Shown here: positions 33,492-45,883 of the stretch, in pieces
Numbering within the stretch: position 1 is the stretch's first letter
Layout: each line of letters opens with the position of its first letter
From: Azolla caroliniana
Taxonomy: Eukaryota; Polypodiophyta
Length of the DNA: 64,000 nucleotides
Assembly (NCBI GenBank): GCA_043228905.1
Contig: JBHGNT010000015.1
Span: forward strand, 13,020,001 to 13,084,000
Direction: 5' to 3'
Made by a program: the position numbers and the translations under genes
Notes under the pieces: generated by a model
Seen by the model: only the letters and a program-made list of their open reading frames with translations
What the model was told of the DNA's origin: nothing
Database searches by the model: none

Positions 33492-35756
33492 GAAGGCGAC
33501 AGGAGCAATCGGGGACATATACGCGCTTTTTAAAGAATAACAAACCATCATGATATTCGAATTGTCAGTAGTCAATACCTGGTTGTTGAGACTGAGAACA
33601 GGATGCCCGAGAAGTATCAATGTGTGCCAGGATGTCTTGAGCAAAACTATCCGTCTTCAAGTTTGCACGTATGTCATCTGTAATCCGTGAATCCATCGGG
33701 GTGTGAAAAATCCGCGTCGTGTGCAATCGTGTTGGTCCCAAGATTACTTGCTTTTGATTATCAAATGTTGGATCACCAGGACGAGGTGCAAGATATGAAC
33801 GTCGTGATAGTGCATCTGCTTTTCCTTGCTGCTTTCCCGGTCGATATGTGATTTTGAAGTCGAAATGCGTGAGGAATTGTGCCCACCGAGCTTGCCGTCG
33901 ATTTAGTACCTGAGCGTTCTGGAAATAAGCAAGATTTTTATGATCATTAAAGACAATGACCTGATGTGGAGAGCCCTCTAAGAAATGCCGCCATTGCACA
34001 AATGAATCCACGATGACTAATAACTCCTTGTCATGTATTTCGTAGTTGATTTCCGCGACATCGAATTTGCGCGAATGGAAAGCCACCGGATGCAACTCTT
34101 CTTTATCTCCTTGTTGAGAAAGGATGCTACCGAGGGCGAAATCTGAAGCATCAGCCTCCATGATGAATGGTTTGCTGGTATCCACATGAGCTAGAATCGG
34201 TGCTGATGTAAAGGCTTTCTTAAGATGCCGAAAAGCCATATCTGCTTCGATGGACCAAAGAAATGCTTGGCCCTTCTTCGTAAGTTGTGTGAGGGGTAAA
34301 ATAATCTTTGAATAATCCTGTATAAACTTACGGTAGAAGTTAGCAAAACCTAGAAAACATTGTACATCTCCTACCGACCGTGGAATTTGCCACTCTAGTA
34401 CAGTTTGGACTTTAGCTGGATCCATGGCGATGCCCTTTGAGGAGATGATGTAGCCTAGAAATTCCACTTGCTTGCAGTCAAAGCTACATTTTTCTAGCTT
34501 GGCATAAAGACCATTCTCGCGGAGTCGCTTTAGTACTAATAGTACATGAGAATCGTGCTCTTGCTGGGTCTTCGAATAAATCAATAGATCATCCAGATAG
34601 ATGATCAAATAGATATCCAAGAGGTCTCTGAATATATCATTTTCCATGTGTTGGAAGACTGCGGGTGCATTGGTTAAGCCGAACGGCATAACAGTATACT
34701 CGAAATGCCCATACCGTGTGCGAAAGGCGGTCTTCCATTCATCTCCCGGTCGGATCCGCACGAGGTTATACGTTCCTCGTAGATCGATTTTGGTAAAAAA
34801 TTGGCACCATTAACTCGCTCTAAAAGACTTGATATAAGAGGAAGTGCATACCTATTCCGGATGGTGACTTTATTCAATCCGCGGTAATCAACGACGAGAC
34901 GAAGTGAGCCATCTTTCTTCTTGACAAAGAAGATGGGTGCACCGGCCGGAGATTTCGAATGACGGATGAACTCGCTTGCCAAGTTCTCCTCTATGTAGGC
35001 TCGAAGGACTTCTAACTCGGTGGGTGACAAGTTGTAAATTGGTCCCCATGGTGGCTCGGTTCCTGGTTGTAAATCGATGGGACAGTCATAGGGATGGTGA
35101 TGAGGAAGGGTACCGGCTTTTACCTTGTCAAATACATCGGGATAAGGATGATATTTTGCCAGAAGTTGTACTAAGGAGTCCTTCTTAATAGTGCTGGAAG
35201 GATGTACTGATATTGCAAATATGAACATTGCCTCCTTGTGTCCTTCTTCGCGTAATTGATGGAGTGAAATGGTCAAAACTTGGTGAGTAGATTCTTGGGG
35301 TGGTAGATATCAGACTTCTCTTGTTCTCCAATCTATGGCTGGATTATGTAATTCAAACCAAGGTAATCCTAGGACAATGGGATGCTCTGGACTACTAATT
35401 ATATTAAATGATATTACACACACAAAACTACCTAGGACAACTTGAATGGGTTCTGATTCTTCTACAATATTCCCGGAAGCAATGGGATGACCATCAATGA
35501 CTACTACAGATGCGGGACAAGGAAGTTTTCTTAGGGATATCTGAGAAGCTTGGGCAAAATTTCGATCCATGAAACAGGAATTAGCTCCGGAATCTAAAAG
35601 TGCTAGGACGGGTACTGGGAGAGTACTTTTAGTACTAACAATGACTTGGGCTAGGAACACATTGCTAACTTTCTTGGAAGGAATGGAACCATTAATGGGC
35701 TGTACAGATCTAGGGTTGCTGTCCAACCAAATGGCTCCTATTTTGGCTGGACTCAA
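33492..35756 (-). pseudogene. Chromovirus Pol fragment: protease, RT, RNase H
   Basis: Protease signature LALLDSGANSCFMD near 35605. The reverse transcriptase includes FVKKKDGSLRLVVDYRGLNK (about 34930-34870) and YLDDLLIYS near 34600. RNase H has IMEADASDFALGSILSQQ near 34160. Stops or frameshifts near 35310 and 34800 break the frame. The truncation point falls shortly after FKKRVYVP. Confidence 0.88.
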
Positions 35757-35772
35757 TCGTTTAACTCTTCAT

Positions 35773-36880
35773 CTAATTGACTAAGGATTTCAAATTTGTT
35801 TGAGATACTTGGGCTATTAGTACTATGAATACTATCTGACACTCTATTAGTACTATTAATACTATCAGACACTCCGAAGGGAAGAATTGACTCGGGTTTA
35901 GTATAGGCGACGATTTGATTTACCTGTCTTCTTGGCCTATGGGGACAATTGATGGCGATATGCCCTGGTCCACCGCAATAAAGACATAATCGATTGGCAC
36001 GTCGTCGTTGCTTTTCTTCTTCCGATAACGGGCCGCGTCAACGCATGGTATCGATCTCCATCGGTGTCGAAGTATTTGCTTGAGGTATGTCTCGTGCAAA
36101 CGGTTTAGCCGCGACTGCGGCGTAAGTGGGCTCTGGCCTAGAGCGTGGTATCTGTAATTGACGTTCCGAACGCCGTTCGAAAAGGCGGTTGTCACATCGG
36201 ACCGCTCGACTGATTGCCTCCGTAAGAGACTTTGGTTCTTCGGGGAAAGTTAGAAGTAGATCTTTGACATCGTTTCGCAGGCCATTGCGAAACTGCTCCA
36301 TTAGTGCTTGATCATCCCAGGGTATATCTGAAGCGAGTAAGCGGAAATCCGCAGCGTAGGCAGAGGCTGGACGATCGCCTTGACACAATCGCCGGTGTCT
36401 CCAAAGCAGGCTTTAAACTCACTAATAAAATCTTCAAAGTTATTAAGCAAGGGTGATTGTTTTTCTAGAAGCAGAGTGAACCATGCTAAGGCTGAGCCAC
36501 TAAGCAACGTACCTATTAAGCCGACTCGGGATGCATCAGTGGGATATTAGGAAGGATGCATTTGGAGGACTAATCGTACCTGATTAAGGAATCCCCTAAA
36601 TTGCGATCGCGTTCCATCAAATTTCACAGGAAGTCCAATCTTCGGCTCTTTACGAAATCCTTGGGGACTTGATCCTTGTTGTTGTAATGCCGATTCGAGT
36701 TGTTGCACCCGTAATGCTAACTCCCCATGCTGTTGCTGCATTTGTTGTTGGTCTAGAGCGATTTGTTGCAGATCCCCTATCATCCGTTGGTTTTCTTGTT
36801 CCAAGGCAACAAATTTTTCTTTTAAGTATTGTAGCTTGGAGAAAACGGATTGATATTCTTGGGCGCTAACAGTAGCCATA
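35773..36880 (-). pseudogene. Chromovirus Gag, frameshifted
   Basis: Starts MATVSAQEYQSVFSKLQ at 36880, like the intact Gag at 45884. It keeps a glutamine-rich coiled-coil segment, the central Gag domain (MLSGSALAWFTLLLEK) and a disrupted zinc knuckle near 35970. At least three stops or frameshifts (near 36547, 36385 and 36038). Confidence 0.85.
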
Positions 36881-36951
36881 GTATAGGGAAAAGGGTAGGA
36901 GGGTGAGGGAGAACGACAAGTAGGTTGGAGGACCGGCAAATTGGTTCAAAC

Positions 36952-37376
36952 TGTCAGGAATAGTACTAAAGCAGAGATGGAATTAGTACTGAAGAAGAGC
37001 AGTACTATTAGTACTAAGAGGACGGAACTGCGTAAGACTCCCGAGAGAGAGAGAAAGAGAGAAGCGAAAAGAGAGAAGGATGATGACAACAACTCTTATA
37101 TTATATGAAAGATAAGTACAAATCGGCTAAGAGGCTTAAGACTGGTGTTGAACCAATTTGGTTCAACATAATGCCTAGTGCCTTCTTTTATAGTGTTGTC
37201 AGGAGTAATCCTGAAACTTCTAGAATGTTGTAGAGAAATCTGGAATATACATTACTTTCTTATAATAAAACATACATGAAAATAATATCCTATGAATTAC
37301 AATAGATGGTCTGATGGTTAAGAGCTCGACCCATATACCATAAGGTTATGGGTCCGAGTCTTGCCATATCATGACA
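36952..37376 (-). repeat. 5' LTR of the truncated chromovirus
   Basis: 425 bp from TGTCAGGAATAG to GCCATATCATGACA on the plus strand. Holds a tRNA-like segment with good A and B boxes (see 37307-37360). Confidence 0.9.
37307..37360 (+). other. tRNA-like A box and B box in the chromovirus LTR
   Basis: TGGTCTGATGG (37307-37317) fits a Pol III A box and GGGTCCGAGTC (37350-37360) approaches a B box, at tRNA-like spacing. No closing acceptor stem is visible. Runs antisense to the retroelement. Confidence 0.5.
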
Positions 37377-37436
37377 GAATCCACTAGGTAAAACCCAAAA
37401 TTTGTATTAATAATGTGAAATCCAAACAAATCATCA

Positions 37437-39547
37437 GCTTGAGCTACCGAGTACCCTTGGTCCATACTATGAAAGACAACTATTCGCCACAAGGATGCAG
37501 TTGTTAGCTCAGCGAAATCCTTGACCATCCTCTAACGGTTCATCATCGTATGATGACCCAACCATTCGAAATCCATAAGGAATATCCGCAATCATTAGCG
37601 TATATTCCTTCTTTGGCACTTTTTGGATCAAGTCAATGACATCGCCGCAAACCACATTGTAGTAAAGATCTCTCATATAATATCTTTTTTGTGGCTAAAT
37701 TTTTTAAAGAAGCCATCTTCCTCTATTTCATACGCCTTGACTAAGCGACGATCCTTTTCTTTTCTGGCTCGCTTGAGATGTGCAAGGAAGGATGTAGGGA
37801 AATCGTGTATATCCTTAACTTCTCCTTGTTTCTTGGCTCGATACGGTTTCTAATAGAAGCAATAGGACATCAGGTATTATTATACAAGCTCTACATATGA
37901 TGAAAGGGTAATGAAAAACCATCAATACTAACCCAATCCTTGAATGCAATAAAATACTCTGATAACGCCTTATATGAAGACGTTAGAGGATAATCCTCGG
38001 TCACTTGTTCCCAAGTTATACATCCAAGTTGTTTCATCATAACTTCTTGGATCTTCATGTACACCTTATGACTGTAATATTAGAAATCAAGATTAGAACT
38101 TTGAATTACACCATATAGACTTGAATATTAGTATTTGAAAGACTTACTTATTGAACTCAGTGACCATTTCTTCAAGGCTTAAATCTTTCGCCACAACCCT
38201 TGACAAAACAGACACAAGAAGTTGGTCGTCCTTAATACCCTGCATCGCTCTCCACAGAGATAGCTTCATTTCGTTTGCCTCTTCTTCAATTGTCAAGTCA
38301 ATTTTCTTGGCGGCTTGTGACTTGAACTCTAGTTGAGGGTCAACCTTACATTTCTTTTGTGGTTGACACTTTACCTCCTTATTCTCCCACATTGAGAAGA
38401 TTTGATCTTGTAGGTCCCATACTTCTCCATCTCTAAACGCCAATTGAAACCAAGACTCATATTCTCGAAGACCATCGGACTTAACATTATCATCTACAAC
38501 AATGCCGACTTCATGCAGACATTGACGTCGTAGGCCTGGACGTAACTTCACACCAAACTTTTGTTTCACGTCCAAATACTCGTGGTGGAAGAACTGTATA
38601 CGCTCAATGGACGACATTTTCTGCCTATAGTTATTATCATTATTATGGTCCCATGCCAACAGCTTAGCCTCTTCGGTTGTGAGCCCAACATAAATTTTGC
38701 ACTCGGCATACTTGAAGAAGAAAGTCGTTGGATGTTCTCTCACAAGTTGCCGACGTGCCTCCGCTGAATGCGATCCACGAATGACAAAGTAATTATATTG
38801 ATCATGCTTTCTAATATCAAAATCTTCAATGGTTTCACATTCTTAAGGATCTACCATAACAATAAAAGGCACCACAGTGGCATGAGGATTAATTTTCATG
38901 TTTTTCTTGAGATTTTGAACATGCATGCGATGTGGCTCTCTAATCTCAAGTGGTCGTCGACCTGTTTTTTCATCAATAGGGGGCCGATGGATGTGTGTTA
39001 TAGGCAAATTAAACACTTGCGCTTTCCTGACTAGTTTACGCTGCATTAACTCTCTCCTTATCTTATTCTGCTCGGATGACAAAACACCCGATGCCAGCTC
39101 AGCTCCTGGCGTCCCCTTATTGTCCTCCTATTCGTTTTCACTTGTTGAATCAGAGTCTAACATTTTGGTTGTCTTCTTCTTTGGTGGTCTTGACTGGACT
39201 TTGGATACCCTTTTTATGGCCTTCAATGGGGAGGGCACTTCATCTCTTAGAGTTACATGGCCTTGTATATAAGGCCTCAAGGTAACAATAAGGTTTTGTG
39301 AGCTTTCAAGATTTTTTATGAACGCTTATGGCCCACAAGATTCCTTTACTAAAAGATCTTCTGAAAGGAACACTTTACCTACCCCCTTGGAGCACTCTAT
39401 CATTACCAGTATGTTGGCCGAATCTGCATCTTCGTAGTCAAATCGTAGAATACGGCCACACATAAATGGGGTTTCCTTTCCAAGTTGCCCCTCCCCCTTC
39501 TTCTTTGTTGTATACAATACGTCTTTTTTCTTTGAGTCGACATATTG
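37437..39547 (-). pseudogene. ParB-methyltransferase, copy B: exon 2 (3' part), exons 3 and 4 (partial)
   Basis: Equivalent exons are 39547-38148, 38071-37933 and 37849 to about 37437. The reading frame is less damaged than copy A around 39547-39326 and 39082-38843, and it shows the intact joins that copy A has lost. The ParB-like GGSHS motif is near 38780 and the motif IV DIPYG is kept near 37586-37572. A join at 37436/37437 deletes about 885 bp relative to A, removing exons 5 and most of 6 with motifs X and I. Lesions: TAA near 39325 (shared with A), TAG near 39130, TAA near 38850, and a 17-bp loss near 37529. Confidence 0.83.
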
Positions 39548-40180
39548 TATTAGAAATATTGAGAATCGAGTAGATAGGTATATAGAGTTACAACTGCAGA
39601 GATGGATATATGAAAACAGAATTTCTATTACATATGAGAGTAGTTCAAAATGGTAGTTTTCCCATGCGCTCACACCTTAGAGCTTAGATAGGATATGGAC
39701 GGGCTCACTACAAAATTAGTGGGGACTGATGATCAATCTAACCACTGTGTGAGAAAAGTGACTTATAATCTATGTTTGGTCTTAGTATAAATGTGCAAGT
39801 CAGTTGACAGTAGTGGAGATATTCCTTTTCTGTCAACTGACTTGTCATTTAATATGACCCAACTCCCTAGGTACAGGCTAGTGCTAGATAATACTTATCT
39901 TGAAGTCAATGACGCATACTTCAAGACTAAGTACATCGTAACTTGCCCACAAAATATTCTAGCTGACTTGATTAGCCAATCCTTTTATCTATTTCTCTCT
40001 TTCCTAAATATATTGTGTCCTACGCATCTACGGTTTCCTAGATTAACACCTTATCGACCCATATGGTCGAGTTGCACACTAGCCGCTCCTCATTTGGGGC
40101 GCTATCACAAAATGTGCACTCTAAGAGCACATATGGGGATAGATTTACAACTTGGGGCTGATCATGGATTATATCTAACA
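39548..40180 (-). repeat. 3' LTR of the young copia
   Basis: 633 bp; on the element strand it starts TGTTAGATATAATCCATG and ends TTTCTAATA (TG...TA rather than TG...CA). The purine tract TGAGGGGGCG precedes it. Confidence 0.95.
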
Positions 40181-43100
40181 CGCCCCCTCAATGATCAACC
40201 CATTGAGTTCACTTGGAATTGGGCCAACACCTAGTCGTCGAAGGTGTTGTTGCAACTGTTCTGCTCCAAGCGCCTTTGTGAAGATATCTGCAGCATTTTC
40301 TGATGTTGGACAGTACTCAAGCTCCACAATCTCATCATTTATTAGCTCCCGCACATAGTGATACTGAATCTCTATGTGTTTAGTACGTGCATGAAATACG
40401 GGGTTCTTGGCAATGGCCATGCAACTCTGATTGTCACACCTCAATACCGTTGCCGTCCTTATTGGGACTGCCACATCCATAAGGATTCTTCTTAGCCAAA
40501 CTACCTCGCATGCCGCTATGCATGCTGCTTTGTATTCTGCCTCCGTTGAAGATAGTGCCACTGTTGGTTGTTTTTTACTACTCCATGAAACAGCTCCAGA
40601 TCCTATTGAAAAACAATATCCAGAAACTGATTTTCTGGAATCACTATCTCCAGCCCAATCGGAGTCGCAATATCCACTAAGTTGGTCAATTGTTGGCTTG
40701 TAGAAGATTCCATAATTTAAAGTACCCACAATGTACTTTAATACACGTAGAGCAGCTTTCCAATGAGTCTCCTTCGGCTTGTTGCTGAATCGACTCACCA
40801 CATTGACTGCAAAACAAATATCCGGCCTAGTGTTGCATAGGAAAATTAGACTTCCTACTAGTTGTCTATACTTCCTTATGTCAACCATTGGTGATGAGTC
40901 TTCTTGGGATAGCTTGCAGTTTGACTCCATTGGAGTCGACTTCGACTTGCTGTCCATCATCCCGAAGGTCTTCAAGATCTCTGTTGCATACTTTCTTTGT
41001 GACATGAAGATGCCGACCGAGGTTTGCCAAACCTCAATTCCAAGGAAGTAGTGTAGAATCCCCAAGTCTGTCATTTCAAACTCAGTTTTCAAACACTCTT
41101 GTGTTTGGCCAATGCACTCTTCATGGTCACCAGTAAGTACTAGATCATCCACATAAATGATAATGATGACTTGTTTCCCGTCCTTCATTTTGACATACAT
41201 ACTTGCATCCGAAGCACATTGCTTAAAGTCGATTGATCGTAAGAAGCTGTCTATCCTCTTGTTCCAAGCTCTTGGTGCTTGCTTTAGACCATATAGTGCC
41301 TTCTTCAGCTTGCAAACTTTGTTTTCTGAATTCGGTATCTCAAACCCCGGTGGTTGTGTCACATATACCTCCTCCTTGAGATGCCCATTCAGAAATGCTG
41401 ATTTGACATCCATTTGATAAATCGACCATCCTCTTGAAGCAGCCAACGCTATGACCATTCGAATTGTTGTCATGCGAGCTGTCGGGGCAAATGTTTCTTG
41501 TACATCGAACCCTTCAATTTGGGAGTATCCTTGCGCTACTAGCCTGGCCTTGAATTTCTCCAAAGAGCCATCAGCTTTATACTTTACTTTCCATACCCAC
41601 TTCGTGCCTATCACCTTCTTCTTTGTTGGCCTCTCTACCAACTCCCATGTGTCATTTTTCATGATGCTATCATATTCTGATATCATCGCCTCTTTCCACT
41701 TCGGGTCGGCCATAGCTTCCTCCACCGAGGTCGGCTCACTCACTGAGCCTATGATGTCCACCATCAGAGCCATGTTGACAATGTGGTCAGAGGTTCTTCC
41801 TTGCTCCTGTATTCTTCTTGATCTTCGTAATCCATCAGTTGAAGTTTCAGGAAACTCAACTTTAGGAGTATGATCATTGAAGAGTTGTTGAGCCCACTTA
41901 GGTATTTTCTTTACATGTGGGACTGGCATAGGCTGAACTAGTGAACCATTACCATCAGATGGTTCAACTTCCTTTTTTGGATAATGGGTCGGGATTGGGT
42001 AAAATACTTCTTCAGTTGATGAGATAACTTGAGAATCGTTGTTCTCAGCTAGCTGTGGTTGTTCCTCATCGAACACCACATCGCGGCTTGTCAATATCTT
42101 TCTTGCCTCTGGATCGTAGAGTCGATAGGCCTTTGACTCTTCACTATATCCGAGAAAGATACACTTTTTGCTTTTAGCATCCAGCTTCTTTCTGCTCACA
42201 TCTGGAATATGTGCGTAGCACATACACCCAAAGGTTCTGAAGTGCAGCACTGAAGGTTTCTTGCCTGAATAAGCTTCTTGGGGTGTTTTCCCTTGAAGTG
42301 CCGTCGTGTAGCTCCAATTGAGGATGTAAACTGCTGTGTTCACTGCTTCAGCCCAGAATGGGTCGGGCAGCGCTTGTGCCTTCAACATACACCTAGCCAT
42401 CTCGACAACTGTTCGATTTCGACGTTCGACAACGCCATTTTGTTGTGGGGTGTAGGCAGTTGTAAGTTGGCGCTTAATTCCATGCTCTTTGCAATACTCA
42501 CAGAATTCTATTGATAAGAATTCTCCACCTCGATCAGAGCGTAGCTCCTTCACTAACTTTCCAGACTCTCGCTCGACAAACTTATGCCATCTTTTGAAGA
42601 TTTTAAAAGCTTCAGCCTTCTCCCGAAGGAAGTAAACCCACATCTTTCTGCTGAAGTCGTCGACTATTAGCATATAGTAGAGAGATCCACCCATTGCAGG
42701 AGTCACCATTTTTCCAGAGAGGTCAATGTGTATTAGCTGTAGAGGAGTCTTTGCCCGATTTTGACTCTCTTTTGGAATGGCTGATCTTTGATGCTTGCCC
42801 ATCATACAAGCATCACAAACATGACCTAAGTCAGATAAGGTTGGCAACCCAACTACCATATTCGACTTCTTCATCTCCTTCAACACAGCAACGTTGAGAT
42901 GCCCAAATCTCTCATGCCATTGCTTTGTGTTGGTACTTGTGCTGTGGTCAGTAGAAATGGTAAACGCGCTCAGCTCATAGAGATTGTTGCGCCTCACCCC
43001 TATTCCTACAACCTTGCCAGCAGAATCTGTTATTTCTGCACCCGACTTCTTGAATCGAACATCAAGACCCTTGTCAGTCAGTGCAGAAATGGACAGTAGA

Positions 43101-44269
43101 TTCTTCTTCAGATCTGGCACGTACAACACTTGAGAGAGATGCTTTGTCCCACCGGTCGTTGCTTTGAGGGAGACGGTTCCGGTTCCTTTGGCCGGACATC
43201 GAGCATTGTTCCCGACCACAACATTGATGGGCTCTTGTAGAGGTGTCCAAGAACTGTACCAGTCACGATTACTGGTCATATGTCGGGATGCTCCACTATC
43301 GAGAATCCAAGACTCATCAACAACTTGAGTGTCAGCTGAAGAACACACTTCTTCAGTTGCGACCCATAACTCAAGTTCATCTACGACATTGTTAGCGGAC
43401 TCGGGCTCTCTCCAAGAAGTCTTATTAGAACCATTCTTCTCATCCGCCATCTTCTTTCGACAATCCTTGATTGTGTGACCCTTCTTGTCACAGTAGAAAC
43501 ACGATCCATTGAACTTCTTCTTCTTCGGTATCCTATTCGCATTGTTTGAATTGGATGCCCCTTCACCCTTAGTCCTAGAGACAAATGCTGAATCTTCCCT
43601 TTCTTCTCTTGTCTTCAGCCGAAGCTCCTCTTCAAGCAGCATTGCACTTAGTTCATCAAATTTTAAAGGAGTGGGTCGAACCTGAGTGTTCAATGCTGTC
43701 ACAATGCCATCATACTTGAAAGGAAGTACTCGAATGCACCGACGAGCCATATCCTCTTGAGAGACGACTACTCCAACAGCCGCCAACTGATCTTGAAGAT
43801 CCTTAATCCTTTTTACAAAGGATTCTACTTTCTCTCCATCAGCGAGCTTCTCTGCAGCAAGCTGATTTTCGAGGTTTTGTATCCTTGTATAGTTTCTGGT
43901 CTCATACTGGCTGGCCAATATGCTCCAAGCTTCATGTGCCCTAGTTGTATGTTGCACTAGTGTTAGTACGGAGTCACATACACCAGTGACTATGGTACAT
44001 AGCGCATCAGCATTCCTTCTCTTCCAGGCTCGAAGTAGATCAGCATTTGGAGGAATTGATGTGGTAGGGTGTGCAGGGTCAAAGGTTGCCATGGGCTCAG
44101 GGTCTCCCCCTGTGGGTCCCATGATTGTTTCCAACAACTCGTAGGAATCCAAAATGGCAGACATTTTGAACTTCCATAGAGTGTAGTTGGTTCCATCTAG
44201 CTTTCCATCAGACAATGGAGGTGGGCGAATGCGCAATGGAGCAGCTGCAACATTCGTGGACAAGGCCAT
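40175..44269 (-). CDS. Intact copia Gag-Pol polyprotein, 1364 aa
   Basis: Single frame encoding all enzymes of a copia element. The UBN2-type Gag is residues 1 to about 240. A CCHC knuckle [14 protein letters not shown] lies near residue 255, and the protease active site [11 protein letters not shown] near 319. The GAG-pre-integrase segment ([19 protein letters not shown]) starts near 445. The integrase core ([10 protein letters not shown] near 511, [24 protein letters not shown]) precedes the reverse transcriptase ([39 protein letters not shown] near 1036). RNase H ([20 protein letters not shown] near 1199; [11 protein letters not shown]) closes the protein. All catalytic motifs look intact. 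The frame ends six bases inside the 3' LTR. The start [11 protein letters not shown] follows a CT-rich leader. Confidence 0.97.
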   Translation of the reverse strand: MALSTNVAAAPLRIRPPPLSDGKLDGTNYTLWKFKMSAILDSYELLETIMGPTGGDPEPMATFDPAHPTTSIPPNADLLRAWKRRNADALCTIVTGVCDSVLTLVQHTTRAHEAWSILASQYETRNYTRIQNLENQLAAEKLADGEKVESFVKRIKDLQDQLAAVGVVVSQEDMARRCIRVLPFKYDGIVTALNTQVRPTPLKFDELSAMLLEEELRLKTREEREDSAFVSRTKGEGASNSNNANRIPKKKKFNGSCFYCDKKGHTIKDCRKKMADEKNGSNKTSWREPESANNVVDELELWVATEEVCSSADTQVVDESWILDSGASRHMTSNRDWYSSWTPLQEPINVVVGNNARCPAKGTGTVSLKATTGGTKHLSQVLYVPDLKKNLLSISALTDKGLDVRFKKSGAEITDSAGKVVGIGVRRNNLYELSAFTISTDHSTSTNTKQWHERFGHLNVAVLKEMKKSNMVVGLPTLSDLGHVCDACMMGKHQRSAIPKESQNRAKTPLQLIHIDLSGKMVTPAMGGSLYYMLIVDDFSRKMWVYFLREKAEAFKIFKRWHKFVERESGKLVKELRSDRGGEFLSIEFCEYCKEHGIKRQLTTAYTPQQNGVVERRNRTVVEMARCMLKAQALPDPFWAEAVNTAVYILNWSYTTALQGKTPQEAYSGKKPSVLHFRTFGCMCYAHIPDVSRKKLDAKSKKCIFLGYSEESKAYRLYDPEARKILTSRDVVFDEEQPQLAENNDSQVISSTEEVFYPIPTHYPKKEVEPSDGNGSLVQPMPVPHVKKIPKWAQQLFNDHTPKVEFPETSTDGLRRSRRIQEQGRTSDHIVNMALMVDIIGSVSEPTSVEEAMADPKWKEAMISEYDSIMKNDTWELVERPTKKKVIGTKWVWKVKYKADGSLEKFKARLVAQGYSQIEGFDVQETFAPTARMTTIRMVIALAASRGWSIYQMDVKSAFLNGHLKEEVYVTQPPGFEIPNSENKVCKLKKALYGLKQAPRAWNKRIDSFLRSIDFKQCASDASMYVKMKDGKQVIIIIYVDDLVLTGDHEECIGQTQECLKTEFEMTDLGILHYFLGIEVWQTSVGIFMSQRKYATEILKTFGMMDSKSKSTPMESNCKLSQEDSSPMVDIRKYRQLVGSLIFLCNTRPDICFAVNVVSRFSNKPKETHWKAALRVLKYIVGTLNYGIFYKPTIDQLSGYCDSDWAGDSDSRKSVSGYCFSIGSGAVSWSSKKQPTVALSSTEAEYKAACIAACEVVWLRRILMDVAVPIRTATVLRCDNQSCMAIAKNPVFHARTKHIEIQYHYVRELINDEIVELEYCPTSENAADIFTKALGAEQLQQHLRRLGVGPIPSELNGLIIEGAC

Positions 44270-44364
44270 TGATACTCTGTCTCTCTCTCTCTCTCTCTCT
44301 CTCTATTTATCTCTGTTGCTAGACAGCAACTACCCGTATATAGCTAATCTAGATCAACCTCTTC

Positions 44365-44376
44365 GCTCTGATACCA
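44365..44376 (-). other. Primer binding site (initiator tRNA-Met) of the young copia
   Basis: TGGTATCAGAGC on the element strand immediately after the 5' LTR. Confidence 0.95.
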
Positions 44377-45009
44377 TATTAGAAATATTGAGAATCGAGT
44401 AGATAGGTATATAGAGTTACAACTGCAGAGATGGATATATGAAAACAGAATTTCTATTACATATGAGAGTAGTTCAAAATGGTAGTTTTCCCATGCGCTC
44501 ACACCTTAGAGCTTAGATAGGATATGGACGGGCTCACTACAAAATTAGTGGGGACTGATGATCAATCTAACCACTGTGTGAGAAAAGTGACTTATAATCT
44601 ATGTTTGGTCTTAGTATAAATGTGCAAGTCAGTTGACAGTAGTGGAGATATTCCTTTTCTGTCAACTGACTTGTCATTTAATATGACCCAACTCCCTAGG
44701 TACAGGCTAGTGCTAGATAATGCTTATCTTGAAGTCAATGACGCATACTTCAAGACTAAGTACATCGTAACTTGCCCACAAAATATTCTAGCTGACTTGA
44801 TTAGCCAATCCTTTTATCTATTTCTCTCTTTCCTAAATATATTGTGTCCTACGCATCTACGGTTTCCTAGATTAACACCTTATCGACCCATATGGTCGAG
44901 TTGCACACTAGCCGCTCCTCATTTGGGGCGCTATCACAAAATGTGCACTCTAAGAGCACATATGGGGATAGATTTACAACTTGGGGCTGATCATTGATTA
45001 TATCTAACA
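44377..45009 (-). repeat. 5' LTR of the young copia
   Basis: 633 bp, nearly identical to 39548-40180. Transcription of the element would start here and run leftward. Confidence 0.95.
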
Positions 45010-45252
45010 TATTGCATACACCATTCCTTGTCTGTTAGATCACGGTCAGGAAGATCTTCACCTCCAGTAGCTGCTACAAGTTTGTTTTGGCTAACGTCAA
45101 TGTGTGGTTGAGATTTTGTCTCCTCGTTGAAGAGAAGCTTTTTTCCTCTCTTCATGGACTCAGGAACTACCATGGTCTGGGCTTCGATTGGAGAACCATG
45201 TATGCGAAGCTTTATTTTCTTCACGGGTCGGTCCTACAGGTTCTCAAATGAC
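45010..45252 (-). pseudogene. ParB-methyltransferase, copy B: 5' part of exon 2
   Basis: Continues the frame of 39547 across the copia insertion (the duplicated TATTG lies in the codons of CMQYV). The acceptor AAATAG/GT is at 45253, as in copy A. A TAG near 45232 interrupts the frame. Confidence 0.8.
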
Positions 45253-45354
45253 CTATTTAAGAAAGTACATGCAAAAACATAAGTTAGGTCGTCACGTAGA
45301 TTAAGGTTGTATATTAAAATATAAATAAGTAGATGAAGAACGGTTCTTACTAGC

Positions 45355-45787
45355 TGTCATGATATGGCAAGACTCGAACCCATGACCTTATGCTACATGG
45401 GTCGAGCTCTTGATCATTAGACTATACATTGTAATACGTAGAATATTATTTTCATCTATGTTTTATTATAGAAAATTGATGTATATTCCAGATTTCTCTG
45501 GAACATTCTAGAAACTTCAGGAGTATTCCTTAGAACACTATAAAAGGAGGCACGAGGCATTATTTCGAACCAAATCGGTTCAACGACAGTCTTAAGCCTC
45601 CTAGCTACTACTGTACATTCTCTTCACATAATATATATCTTTTCTTATCATCTCTCTCTCTCTCACTCACTCTCTCTCTCTCTCCCTCTCACTCACTCTT
45701 TCCTTCTCTCGAGAGTTCTTCACCTCTCTTAGTACTAATACTTCTTTTAGTACTAATTCCTTCTCTGTCTTAGTACTATTCCTGACA
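45355..45787 (+). repeat. 5' LTR of the chromovirus
   Basis: 433 bp from TGTCATGATATGGC to TATTCCTGACA. Contains CT-rich tracts at 45650-45710 and a tRNA-like segment near its 5' end. Confidence 0.95.
45366..45424 (-). other. tRNA-like segment in the chromovirus 5' LTR
   Basis: Antisense to the element: an A-box-like TAGTCTAATGATC and a B-box-like GGTTCGAGTCT at tRNA spacing. No acceptor stem closes. A related segment occurs in every LTR of this family in the window. Confidence 0.5.
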
Positions 45788-45883
45788 GTTTGAACCGATT
45801 TTTGGTCGATCTTCCTTTCCTCCTCTTCCTTTCCTCCTATTCCTTTTATCTTCTATATTAATCCTCTTGTCCTCCCTAGTAAA

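Larger units (their letters stand above)
33492..37376 (-). mobile_element. Chromovirus-type gypsy, 3' truncated
   Basis: Minus-strand element with its 5' LTR at 36952-37376, Gag and most of Pol. It is the same family as 45355-57551. The sequence stops at 33492 in the region between RNase H and integrase, so the integrase, chromodomain and 3' LTR are missing. It sits inside the left part of transposon B (37377 resumes B sequence equal to 12363 of A). Confidence 0.9.
39548..45009 (-). mobile_element. Complete young Ty1/copia element
   Basis: LTRs of 633 bp each (39548-40180 and 44377-45009) differ at only about two positions seen by eye. Perfect TSD TATTG at 39543-39547 and 45010-45014. Primer site for tRNA-iMet, purine tract and one uninterrupted 1364-aa Gag-Pol are all present, so it may be active. 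It is inserted in exon 2 of the ParB-methyltransferase gene of copy B. Confidence 0.97.

Noticed and set aside
40431-43099. Several plus-strand open frames of 66-140 aa
   Set aside because: Antisense shadows of the intact copia Gag-Pol.
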